Shown one piece after another: positions 23,002-31,292 of a DNA stretch of 64,000 nt. How positions within the stretch are numbered: the first letter of the stretch is position 1; every line of letters starts with the position of its first letter. Both the position numbers and the translations under genes were made by a program. The DNA is from Limiplasma sp036645955 (GTDB lineage: Bacteria; Bacillota; Clostridia; Christensenellales; Aristaeellaceae). The notes beneath the pieces are model-generated. The model was not told where the DNA came from. It worked only from the letters and a program-made list of their open reading frames with translations, and made no database searches. Location: NCBI GenBank assembly GCA_036645955.1, contig JAVXND010000005.1, positions 20,861-84,860 of the forward strand. The letters run 5' to 3'.

Positions 23002-24630
23002 ATGAAAAAATCGATCATCTCCCTGTTCTTGGTGTTGGCAATGCTACTATGCAGCATTCCCGCCATGGCGGAACCCACCAACGAAAATGCATTGTCCGAC
23101 CCTCGCGTCCGTCAGGCCATGGCCTACGCCATTGACATGCAAGCCATTATTGATGGCTTGATGGCAGGCAAAGCCACCGTCGCCAGCGTTATGGCGCCCG
23201 ATGGTGCTTGGAAGCCCGAAGGTCTTAACAACTACGACTACAATCCCGACAAGGCACGCGAGCTGCTCAAGGAAGCCAATTGGGATGCCAACCGTGTTTT
23301 GGATTGCGTCTACTATTATGGCGACCAAATGACCGTGGATCTGCTTACCGCTGTACAGGCCTATTTTGCGGATGTGGGCATTCAAATGACCATGCGCAAG
23401 CTCGAAGGCGATTTGGCCAGCCAGCTGTGGGTTGCCCCTGAAGATTCCGTCAATGGCCCCTCTGCCGTTGAATGGGATTTGGCTTATGCCGCAGTTGCCG
23501 CATTGTCCATGGGCGACTATTACGATCGCTATCAGGGCGGCTATTCCTCCAACAGCCACACCCCCAAGGATGAGAAGCTGGATTCTCTGATTGCCGCAAC
23601 CAACGCCACCTCCGATGTGGAAAAGCAAATGGCGGCTTATCATGAGCTGGAGAAATACGAAAACGAAAACGAAATCAACCTGCCCCTGTATCATCAGCCC
23701 GTGTTCATCGTGCAGTCCGACCGTTTGGATCGCGGCACCGCCCCTTACGGAAACGATCAATACATGTATGACTGGGATCTCGTCAATTGGGACATCAAGC
23801 CCGATGCAGACGGCAAAAAGATTCTTCGCGCAAACGGCGGCCCCGCTGAATTCTTCGAAACGCCCTTCTTCAACCCCGGCTTCATCATGAGCCAAAAGCT
23901 CCTGTTTGATCGCCTGTTGGTTGCAGACGAAAACCTCTCCCCCAAAGCAGGCGCGCTTGCAAGCGAATATGCTTTGAGCGACGACGGCCTTTCCTTTACC
24001 GTAACCCTGCGTGACGGCATTAAGTGGCACGACGGCGAAGACATTACCGTTGATGACATCATCGGCACTGTGGAGCTGGCCACCAAGGTCAACACCAACC
24101 CCGTTATCCTCACCACCTTCAAAGCCCTTGAAGGCTACGATGCTTATGCAGACGGCACCGCCGAGCACATCAGCGGCATCACCGCTGACGGCAAAACCAT
24201 TACCTTCAAGTTTGCCAAAATCAACCCCAACATTTTGCTTACCTTCACCCAATTTGCTCCCCTGCCCATGAAGTATTTGAAGGATGTTGACCCCGCTTTG
24301 ATCCAACAGTCCGATTTCTGGCAGAAGCCCGTTGGCTCTGGCGCTTATAAGCTCTCCGACGTTAAAATGGGCGAATACGCTGTGTTTGTACCGTTTGAAA
24401 GCTATTACGGCGGCGTTGGCAAAATCGAAGAAATCCGCCTCTACCCCAGCGGCGAGTCTGACCCCAACTTGGTAAAGAACGCGGCAGCAGGCGAGCTTGA
24501 TTATGCGTATACCAAGTCCGTAGAAGACGTAATCGCTCTGGAAGCCATGGAAAACATGAAGGTCAACGCGGTTGACGTTCGCTATACCCGCTTGCTTTAC
24601 ATCAACAAATTCCCCCACGCGCAAAAGTAA
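23002..24630 (+). CDS. Family 5 ABC substrate-binding protein with circularly permuted halves
   Basis: This 542-residue exported protein belongs to the oligopeptide-binding (SBP family 5) group, but its halves are in reversed order. After a signal peptide (cleavage near AMA-EPT, residue 23) it opens with what is normally the second half: LSDPRVRQAMAYAID (about 31-45), LEGDLASQLW and LPLYHQPVFIV. From about 272 (KKILRANGG) comes what is normally the first half: LLFDRLL, GIKWHDGEDITVDDI and PVGSGAYKLSD, ending RYTRLLYINKFPHAQK. In usual members that last phrase runs straight into the DPRVRQA phrase. The start has AAAGGAGG. There is no lipobox. It probably feeds the importer at 24722-28668; sialic acid is a plausible ligand. 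Confidence 0.88.
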   Translation: MKKSIISLFLVLAMLLCSIPAMAEPTNENALSDPRVRQAMAYAIDMQAIIDGLMAGKATVASVMAPDGAWKPEGLNNYDYNPDKARELLKEANWDANRVLDCVYYYGDQMTVDLLTAVQAYFADVGIQMTMRKLEGDLASQLWVAPEDSVNGPSAVEWDLAYAAVAALSMGDYYDRYQGGYSSNSHTPKDEKLDSLIAATNATSDVEKQMAAYHELEKYENENEINLPLYHQPVFIVQSDRLDRGTAPYGNDQYMYDWDLVNWDIKPDADGKKILRANGGPAEFFETPFFNPGFIMSQKLLFDRLLVADENLSPKAGALASEYALSDDGLSFTVTLRDGIKWHDGEDITVDDIIGTVELATKVNTNPVILTTFKALEGYDAYADGTAEHISGITADGKTITFKFAKINPNILLTFTQFAPLPMKYLKDVDPALIQQSDFWQKPVGSGAYKLSDVKMGEYAVFVPFESYYGGVGKIEEIRLYPSGESDPNLVKNAAAGELDYAYTKSVEDVIALEAMENMKVNAVDVRYTRLLYINKFPHAQK

Positions 24631-24647
24631 GCAACCGTCACTTTATT

Positions 24648-24680
24648 GGGCTGTCGCAGTTGCGCTGTGACAGCCCTTTT
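24648..24680 (+). terminator. Intercistronic hairpin / partial terminator after the binding protein
   Basis: A 12-bp stem (GGGCTGTCGCAG at 24648-24659 with 24665-24676, one wobble) with a 5-nt loop is followed by four T. It lies between the binding-protein gene and the permease gene of one operon, so it probably limits rather than stops transcription. Confidence 0.7.
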
Positions 24681-24721
24681 CTCAAATCCACGCCGATTAT
24701 TCGGCAAAAGGAGGCATGTGC

Positions 24722-25681
24722 ATGCTTTCATACACCATCAGAAAGCTATTGATGCTCATCCCCATGCTGCTCATCATCAGCTTTTTGATTTTTTTAGGAA
24801 TGGATCTTATGCCTGGCGACGCGGTTTCCTACATGGTAAGCCCTGATCAGCTGGCCAACCTGAGCCCCGAGCGTTTGGCGGAAATGCGCGAGGCACTAGG
24901 CCTCAACGACCCCTTTATGGTGCGCTATGTAAACTGGCTCGGCGGCCTGTTGCATGGGGACTTCGGCTTTAGCCTCACAAGCGGCCGCCCCATCGCCGAT
25001 ATTTTAGCTGAAAAGCTCCCCGCAACCCTTGAATTAAGCATTTATGCGTTGCTCATTTCCACCCTTTTGGGCACGGCACTGGGTATTATCAGCGCCATCA
25101 AGCGCGGCAGCGGCACCGATAATGCGCTGACCGTGATCGGCATGCTGGGCGTATCCATTCCCGAATTTTTCTTTGGCTTGGTACTGCTGCTGGTTTTTGC
25201 CATCAATCTGCAATGGCTGCCCATCGGCGGGCGAACCAGACCCGAATACACAGCCTATTGGCAGCAATTCCGTCACGTCATTTTACCTGCGGCGGTGCTT
25301 GGCATTTCCATGACGGCGGGCGTAATGCGTTATTCCCGTTCCTCCATGCTGGATGCCATCAACAAGGATTTCATTAAAACCGCTCGCAGCAAGGGCTTGC
25401 CGCCTTGGCGTGTTTACCTGCTGCACGGCTTTCGCGTAGCGCTCACCCCCGTGGTGGTATTGATTGGCTTCCGTTTGCCCATGCTGATTGGCGGCTCGGT
25501 GGTTGTGGAGCAAATCTTCCAGTGGCCGGGCATTGGCGATGCTTTTGTGACCGCCGTGCGCGGCAACAACTACCCATTGGTCATGATCATCGCGCTTCTG
25601 TCGGTTACAGTGGTTCTGCTGGCCTCGTTCCTTGTGGACATTCTCACAGCAGTCATCGACCCGCGCGTGCGGCTTGAATAG
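24722..25681 (+). CDS. Dipeptide-type ABC transporter permease (DppB/SatB-like)
   Basis: This 319-residue membrane protein is the first permease of the importer. It has the DppB-type N terminus (LIFLGMDLMPGDAVSYMV), a large external loop and the cytoplasmic ATPase-contact motif KTARSKGLPPWRVYLLHG. The ATG at 24722 is 7 nt after AGGAGG. The ATG at 24716 is too close to that site. It forms a pair with the next gene, whose start is 15 nt downstream. Confidence 0.92.
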   Translation: MLSYTIRKLLMLIPMLLIISFLIFLGMDLMPGDAVSYMVSPDQLANLSPERLAEMREALGLNDPFMVRYVNWLGGLLHGDFGFSLTSGRPIADILAEKLPATLELSIYALLISTLLGTALGIISAIKRGSGTDNALTVIGMLGVSIPEFFFGLVLLLVFAINLQWLPIGGRTRPEYTAYWQQFRHVILPAAVLGISMTAGVMRYSRSSMLDAINKDFIKTARSKGLPPWRVYLLHGFRVALTPVVVLIGFRLPMLIGGSVVVEQIFQWPGIGDAFVTAVRGNNYPLVMIIALLSVTVVLLASFLVDILTAVIDPRVRLE

Positions 25682-25696
25682 GAAGGAGAATCCTCT

Positions 25697-26629
25697 ATGG
25701 CACAGGCACTATCCAGACGGGCGCGCTCCCTCCGGCGCAAGATGGACAGCATTGCCGCGGCAGAACTAAAGCCGCGCCGCAAACCGCTCATCAAAAGCCG
25801 CATGCTGCGCAAAATGTTAGCCAACCGCCTATCCGTGGCAGGGTTGATTGTTTTTCTCATCATCCTTTTATCCTGCATTTTTGCCCCGCTTATCAGCCCC
25901 TACGATCCTGGCAAAATCAGCTTGAAGGAAACACTTCAGTCCCCATCCCTCCAGCATCTTTTTGGAACCGATAAGCTCGGCCGTGATATTTTCTCCCGCG
26001 TGCTCTTTGGCGGGCGCGTCTCCATTTTGGTGGGCTTAGGCTCAGCGCTTGGTGCCGCGTTTGTGGGGGTGGCGCTGGGCGCATACTGCGGCTACCGCGG
26101 CGGTTGGCTGGACAGCCTCATGCTTCGCGTAAGCGAGGTTTTCATGTCCTTCCCGCAAATGATATTGGTGCTCATGCTGGTATCCATGACAGGCCAAAGC
26201 TTGGCCAATCTGCTCATTATCTTCATCCTCACAGGCTGGGGCAGTATTTACCGCATGACGCGTGCCAAAATGCTTTCCATTCGCGAGGAGGAGTACGTTC
26301 AGGCGCTCAAATCCTTCGGCGTAAACCGCTTCAAAATTGTGTATAAGCACATGCTGCCCAACGCCATCGGCCCCATCTGCGTCAACATCACCCTATCAAC
26401 CGCCATGTTTATTTTGCAGGAAACAGCATTGTCGTTTTTAGGGCTGGGCGTTCCCGTTCAAATTCCCACATGGGGCAACATTTTAAACGTCGCCAACGAT
26501 TTTACAGTACTGCAATCCTACTGGTGGATTTGGCTGCCCGTAGGCGCGGTGATTTCCCTGTTTGTGCTGAGCGTCAACTTTATGGGCGACGGCCTGCGGG
26601 ATTCTACCGATCCCACCCAATGCGGTTAA
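25697..26629 (+). CDS. Dipeptide-type ABC transporter permease (DppC/SatC-like)
   Basis: This 310-residue second permease has a basic N-terminal tail, a first helix (VAGLIVFLIILLSCIFAPLI), the family phrase HLFGTDKLGRDIFSRVLFGGR and the ATPase-contact loop VQALKSFGVNRFKIVYKHML. The ATG follows GGAAGGAG. It probably assembles with the permease at 24722 and the two ATPases downstream. Confidence 0.92.
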   Translation: MAQALSRRARSLRRKMDSIAAAELKPRRKPLIKSRMLRKMLANRLSVAGLIVFLIILLSCIFAPLISPYDPGKISLKETLQSPSLQHLFGTDKLGRDIFSRVLFGGRVSILVGLGSALGAAFVGVALGAYCGYRGGWLDSLMLRVSEVFMSFPQMILVLMLVSMTGQSLANLLIIFILTGWGSIYRMTRAKMLSIREEEYVQALKSFGVNRFKIVYKHMLPNAIGPICVNITLSTAMFILQETALSFLGLGVPVQIPTWGNILNVANDFTVLQSYWWIWLPVGAVISLFVLSVNFMGDGLRDSTDPTQCG

Positions 26630-26648
26630 GGAAGGAGTGGAAAAAACG

Positions 26649-27656
26649 ATGGAAAATCAAGAGGTTATTCGCGTAAGCGATCTATCCGTCAGCTTTTACA
26701 CCAACAACCGCCGCAACAATGCCGTTCGTGACGTAAACCTGTCAATCAAAAGCGGCAAAACGCTATGCATTGTAGGTGAATCAGGCTGCGGTAAATCCGT
26801 GTCCGCATCCGCCATTATGCAATTATTGCCGGAGCTTGGCCGCATTGAAGCAGGAGAGGTTGTTTATCACACCGAACAAGGGGACGTGCATATTGAGCAA
26901 ATGCTGCCCGATAGCAAAGAAATGCGCAGTCTTCGCGGCAAGGACATTGCCATGATCTTTCAAGATCCCATGACGGCGCTCAACCCTGTGTACTCCGTTG
27001 GTTTCCAAATCATGGAGAACCTGACCACGCATATGCACATGAACAGAAAGCAGGCGCGTGAACGCGCCATAGAGCTGCTGCAAAGCATGGGCATTCCCTC
27101 GCCAGAGCAACGCATCGACGAGTTTCCCCATCAGTTTTCCGGCGGCATGCGGCAACGCGCCATGATCGCCATGGCCATGGCCTGCAATCCCAAGCTGTTG
27201 ATTGCCGACGAGCCTACCACCGCCTTAGACGTAACGGTGCAGGCGCAAATTTTTGAGCTTATGGCAAAGCTCAAAAGTGAATACGGCACAGCCATCATGC
27301 TCATAACGCACGACATGGGCGTGGTAACAGAGCTGGCAGACGATGTAAGCGTTATGTACATGGGCGACATTGTCGAATCCGGCACCGTGGACGAGGTGCT
27401 CCGCACACCCAAGCACCCTTACACACAGGCGTTGCTCCATTCCATTCCCGTGTTAGGGCGCGGCAAGGCGCAGGAGCTTGAACCCATACGCGGCTCCACA
27501 CCAGACCCTTACGACCGCCCCAAGGGCTGTCAGTTTGCGCCGCGCTGTGACTTTTGCACGGAGCGTTGCTTAACGGAAATGCCCGCAAAGTCTTACGAAG
27601 CCGCAGGCCACATGGTGCGCTGTTTCGCTTGCAAGGAGGGAACCGCGAATGTCTGA
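26649..27656 (+). CDS. Dipeptide-type ABC transporter ATPase (DppD/OppD-like)
   Basis: This 335-residue ATPase powers import. It has Walker A GESGCGKS, signature FSGGMRQR, Walker B LLIADEPTTALD and the C-terminal oligopeptide-transporter cysteine motif around CQFAPRCDFCTERC. I prefer the ATG at 26649. A GTG at 26637 is in frame but falls inside the ribosome-binding sequence. It overlaps the next gene by 8 nt. Confidence 0.93.
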   Translation: MENQEVIRVSDLSVSFYTNNRRNNAVRDVNLSIKSGKTLCIVGESGCGKSVSASAIMQLLPELGRIEAGEVVYHTEQGDVHIEQMLPDSKEMRSLRGKDIAMIFQDPMTALNPVYSVGFQIMENLTTHMHMNRKQARERAIELLQSMGIPSPEQRIDEFPHQFSGGMRQRAMIAMAMACNPKLLIADEPTTALDVTVQAQIFELMAKLKSEYGTAIMLITHDMGVVTELADDVSVMYMGDIVESGTVDEVLRTPKHPYTQALLHSIPVLGRGKAQELEPIRGSTPDPYDRPKGCQFAPRCDFCTERCLTEMPAKSYEAAGHMVRCFACKEGTANV

Positions 27657-28668
27657 GGAAAGAAAACCGCTTTTAAAGCTCAGAAACGTCAAAACCTATT
27701 TCCCCATCCGCAAGGGCGTTATGAGAAACGTCGTTGGTTATGTCAAAGCTGTTGATGGCATTGATCTGGACATTTACCGCGGTGAAACCATCGGCTTGGT
27801 GGGCGAAAGCGGCTGTGGCAAAACAACGCTGGGCAAATCCATTCTACAGCTCATCAAAGCCACAGACGGTGAAATGCTCTATGATTTTGACGGTGATTAC
27901 AAGGATTTGCGCAAGCTGCCCGAAAACGAAATGGACGCGGCACGCAAACGCATGCAGATTGTGTTTCAAGATCCCTACTCTACGCTCAACCCCTCTTTCA
28001 CCATTTACGGCTCGCTCAAAGACCCCATTCGCCGCTTTGGTGCAAAAAACAAGCAGGAATGCCGCAAAATCATTGGGGATTTATTGGAAGCCGTCAACAT
28101 GCGCAAGGAGTACATGGATCGCTATCCGCATGAGTTTTCCGGCGGTCAGCGCCAGCGCATCGGCATTGCACGCGCCCTTTCGGTGGAGCCTGAGCTGATT
28201 ATTTTGGATGAGGCCGTTTCCGCGCTGGACGTATCCATACAGGCGCAGGTGCTCAAGCTGCTTCAAAAGCTCAAGAAGGAGCGCAACCTTACCTATCTGT
28301 TCATCACCCATGATTTGAGCGTTGTGGAGTACATTTCCGACCGTATTGCGGTCATGTACCTCGGCCGCATCGTAGAGCTTGCGGACGCGGAGGCGCTTTA
28401 CGAAAAAGCATGCCACCCCTACACCAAAGCGTTGCTCTCCGCCATTCCCGTGGCGGATCTGGATCACAAATCCAAACGCATTGTGCTGGAGGGTGATGTG
28501 CCAAGCCCCGCCAACCCGCCCAAGGGCTGCCCCTTTCATCCCCGTTGCCGCGAATGTACGGATCGCTGTAAAACTGAGGTTCCCACACTCCAAAAATATA
28601 CCATTGATGGCAAGGAGCATTTTGTAGCCTGCCATCTCATGACAGAAAGGGATCACAATAATGGCTAA
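27649..28668 (+). CDS. Dipeptide-type ABC transporter ATPase (DppF/OppF-like)
   Basis: This 339-residue second ATPase has Walker A GESGCGKTT, signature FSGGQRQR, Walker B LIILDEAVSALD and the C-terminal GCPFHPRCRECTDRC motif. It completes a five-protein importer (binding protein, two permeases, two ATPases). Its end overlaps the nanA-type gene by 8 nt, which ties the transporter directly to sialic acid breakdown. Confidence 0.93.
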   Translation: MSEERKPLLKLRNVKTYFPIRKGVMRNVVGYVKAVDGIDLDIYRGETIGLVGESGCGKTTLGKSILQLIKATDGEMLYDFDGDYKDLRKLPENEMDAARKRMQIVFQDPYSTLNPSFTIYGSLKDPIRRFGAKNKQECRKIIGDLLEAVNMRKEYMDRYPHEFSGGQRQRIGIARALSVEPELIILDEAVSALDVSIQAQVLKLLQKLKKERNLTYLFITHDLSVVEYISDRIAVMYLGRIVELADAEALYEKACHPYTKALLSAIPVADLDHKSKRIVLEGDVPSPANPPKGCPFHPRCRECTDRCKTEVPTLQKYTIDGKEHFVACHLMTERDHNNG

Positions 28669-29584
28669 CTTTGCTTTAAAGGATATCCGCGGTGTTATTC
28701 CCGCAATGCTCACCCCCTTTGCACCCGATGAGGGGATGGATCTCAACCGCGTGCGCGCGCTCACCAAGCATCTGTGCCAAAAGCCCATTGGCGGCCTCTA
28801 CCTCACAGGCTCCACAGGCGAAGGCTTTATGATGACGGTGGAGGAGCGCAAGGCCGTGGTGGAAGCCGTGATTGACGAAGCCCATGGCAAAACGCCCATC
28901 ATTGTGCATGTAGGTGCCATCAGCACCATGCACAGCGCAGAGCTTGCACGCCATGCCGCCCAATGCGGCGCAGATGCCATTTCCTCCGTCCCCCCCATCT
29001 ATTGGAAATTTTCCGATGATAGCATCGCGGGCTACTATACCGATCTTGTACAGGCGGCGGGTCTTCCCATGATCGTGTACAACATCGCCTTAGCGGGCTT
29101 GGTCAGCTTTGACATGGTCAAACGGCTGGGCGGTATCGACGGCGTACAAGGCATTAAGTACACCAGCTCCACCCATTACGATCTTTTCCGCATCAAAGAA
29201 GCGCTGGGCAACGATTTCATGGTGTACTCTGGTTCAGATGAAATGGCCATCAGCGGCTTGGCCTTTGGCTCAGACGGCATCATCGGTTCCACCTATAACT
29301 GCATTGCCGATCTGTTTATTGCCATCAACCAAAGCATGGCAGCAGGGGATGTAAAGCAAGCGAGCGCCTTACAGCACACCGCAAACGAAATTATTTTCAC
29401 CTTCCTCAAGTATGACCTTTTGCCCAGCTTAAAGCTTGCGCTAAAGTGGGAGGGCGTGGATGTGGGCATTTGCCGCAAGCCCTTCACGCGCTACAGCGCA
29501 GAGCAGGAGGCAGCCATCAAGGCCGACTTCAAAGCTTTGCAAGCAAAGCTGCACACCGACATAGACTTCCTCAAAGCTCTCTAA
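28661..29584 (+). CDS. nanA: N-acetylneuraminate lyase
   Basis: NanA cleaves N-acetylneuraminate to N-acetylmannosamine and pyruvate. The 307-residue protein is a DHDPS-superfamily barrel. It carries the pyruvate-site GSTGEG, the catalytic tyrosine in MIVYNI, the Schiff-base lysine in GIKYTSS, and the lyase-typical HVGAIST, DGIIGSTYN and CRKPF segments. These last match sialic acid lyases better than dihydrodipicolinate synthases. It overlaps the upstream ATPase gene. NanE and NanK, needed to finish the pathway, are not in this window. Confidence 0.85.
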   Translation: MANFALKDIRGVIPAMLTPFAPDEGMDLNRVRALTKHLCQKPIGGLYLTGSTGEGFMMTVEERKAVVEAVIDEAHGKTPIIVHVGAISTMHSAELARHAAQCGADAISSVPPIYWKFSDDSIAGYYTDLVQAAGLPMIVYNIALAGLVSFDMVKRLGGIDGVQGIKYTSSTHYDLFRIKEALGNDFMVYSGSDEMAISGLAFGSDGIIGSTYNCIADLFIAINQSMAAGDVKQASALQHTANEIIFTFLKYDLLPSLKLALKWEGVDVGICRKPFTRYSAEQEAAIKADFKALQAKLHTDIDFLKAL

Positions 29585-29627
29585 GCCCTCTAATCCCATT
29601 TTTTCAGCCAAAAGGATGGTACCTTTC

Positions 29628-31292
29628 ATGAAATACGCCGATATCCTCATCATAGGCGGCGGTTTGGCGGCGCTCAAAAGTGCCGCCATTTCTGCCCCAT
29701 CAGGACTTTCCGTCTGCATTGCCGTTAAGGACAAGCTCTGTTCAGGCGCAAGCTTTTACCCCATGATGGACATGGTCGCCTGCCAAACCTCCACAGGCCT
29801 GCCCGAGGAGGACGAGCGTTATTTGCAAGAAATTCTGGATTGCTCCTTAGGCATGGCAAGCGAGGAGATGAATCGCCTCTACATTCGCGATATACGCGAA
29901 CGCGTGCTTGAATTTCCCGAAATAGGGGTGGAGGATTATACCCGTTCCGACCCCAAAATTGCCTGCTTTGCCAAAACCGCCCGCCCCACCTATTGTTGGC
30001 GTGATTGGCCAAAAATCAGAGCAAAAGCCAACGCCCTGCTTGCGGCGCGTGAAAATGTTACCTTGCTTGAAAAAACCAGCGTGGTCGCCCTTGCGCAAAA
30101 AGACGGCCGCATTGCTGGTGCACTGCTGATGGATGAAAACGGCAAGGTGTTTCCATTGCTCTGCAAAGCCGTTATTCTGTGTACAGGCGGCATGGGAGAC
30201 CTTTATCTGCATAACTTGAACACCCCCGATGTATCCGGCGACGGGCAGGTTCTGGCGCTAAGCCTTGGTGCGCCGCTGATCAACCTCGAATTTTTGCAGT
30301 TCATTCCCGGCTTTATCAGCCCCGCCTACAAAACCGTCTTTCGCGAACCTGCCCTGCGTTTTTCCGATGGGCTTCAAACCCGCGACGGGCGCGACCTGTT
30401 GGCCAAATATCTGCCCAATCCGGAGGATCGTAAGGAATGCTTGCGCCTGCGCGCCTGCCACGGCCCTTTTACAAGCCGCACGCTTGCACGCTGGTTTGAC
30501 ATTGCCATGATGGAGGAAATTCTAAAGGATTCAGGCCCCGTAAAGGGTTTCCCCATTCATTACCGCGAGGAAATCCTCACCGAAAACCACACCTTCATCC
30601 GCTCCTATGTGGCTTGGCTAAAAGACGTAAAGCATGTGGACATCGTCCATGATGTGATTTATCACGCGCCGTTTTACCATGCCGCCAATGGCGGTATCAA
30701 AATTGACACGCATTGCGAAACGGCCATCAAGGGTTTGTTTGCGGCAGGCGAGGTTTCAGGGGGCATTCACGGGGCGGACAGGCAGGGCGGGCATTCCACG
30801 GGCAGCTGTTTGGTTTTCGGCGCCATTGCAGGACAAAATGCCGTTGCGCATGCCAAAAGCGCGGAGGCCTTGCCCCTTTCGCCCCAGGATTGGCTGGAGG
30901 CGTGGCAAGCCGTGTACGGCAAGCGCGGCCAAAGCAAGCTAAGCCCCCAAGACGTTTTGCCCGCTGTGAGGGAGCTCATGTACCGAAACGGTGCCATTAT
31001 CCGCGAAGAAAGCGCACTGCATACCGCCCTTGCCCAATTGCAAAGCCTTGAAGCGCAATTCAGCGCCGCCCCCTTTGTAAAGGCAGGCGGCCCCGAAGCC
31101 GCACAAGCCATCAAAGCCGCTCACTTCCTGCGCTTGGGTCAAGCCCTGCTGCTCGCCATGGACGCACGCAAGGAAAGCCGAGGCTCACACTACCGAAGCG
31201 ATTATCCGCATATGCGGGAGGAATTCAATCACCGTCAAGAGCTGCTCCTTTTCCAAGGAAAGCTCTGCGTAAGACAGGAGGAAGCCCGTTGA
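29628..31292 (+). CDS. FAD-dependent oxidoreductase, fumarate reductase flavoprotein-like
   Basis: This 554-residue protein belongs to the fumarate reductase/L-aspartate oxidase flavoprotein superfamily. It begins with an FAD-binding ADILIIGGGLAALKSA, has AVILCTGGMGDLY and the conserved C-terminal FAD segment LFAAGEVSGGIHGADRQGGHSTGSC. TSRTLAR may correspond to the family's catalytic arginine region. The first ATG (29616) overlaps the AAAGG site, so the ATG at 29628 is chosen. Its substrate is unknown. Co-transcription with nanA and a Gfo/Idh/MocA enzyme suggests a redox step on a sialic acid variant or other imported acid. Confidence 0.82.
   Translation: MKYADILIIGGGLAALKSAAISAPSGLSVCIAVKDKLCSGASFYPMMDMVACQTSTGLPEEDERYLQEILDCSLGMASEEMNRLYIRDIRERVLEFPEIGVEDYTRSDPKIACFAKTARPTYCWRDWPKIRAKANALLAARENVTLLEKTSVVALAQKDGRIAGALLMDENGKVFPLLCKAVILCTGGMGDLYLHNLNTPDVSGDGQVLALSLGAPLINLEFLQFIPGFISPAYKTVFREPALRFSDGLQTRDGRDLLAKYLPNPEDRKECLRLRACHGPFTSRTLARWFDIAMMEEILKDSGPVKGFPIHYREEILTENHTFIRSYVAWLKDVKHVDIVHDVIYHAPFYHAANGGIKIDTHCETAIKGLFAAGEVSGGIHGADRQGGHSTGSCLVFGAIAGQNAVAHAKSAEALPLSPQDWLEAWQAVYGKRGQSKLSPQDVLPAVRELMYRNGAIIREESALHTALAQLQSLEAQFSAAPFVKAGGPEAAQAIKAAHFLRLGQALLLAMDARKESRGSHYRSDYPHMREEFNHRQELLLFQGKLCVRQEEAR

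Noticed and set aside
23047..24624. 525-codon open frame on the minus strand, antisense to the permuted binding protein
   Set aside because: It has no ribosome site, the translation is low in complexity and Gly/Ile-biased, and the plus-strand gene has clear family motifs. It is a codon-bias shadow.
28661..29584. Dihydrodipicolinate synthase (DapA) as the identity of the nanA-type gene
   Set aside because: The HVGAIST, GSTYN and CRKPF segments and the YhcH and transporter context fit N-acetylneuraminate lyase better.
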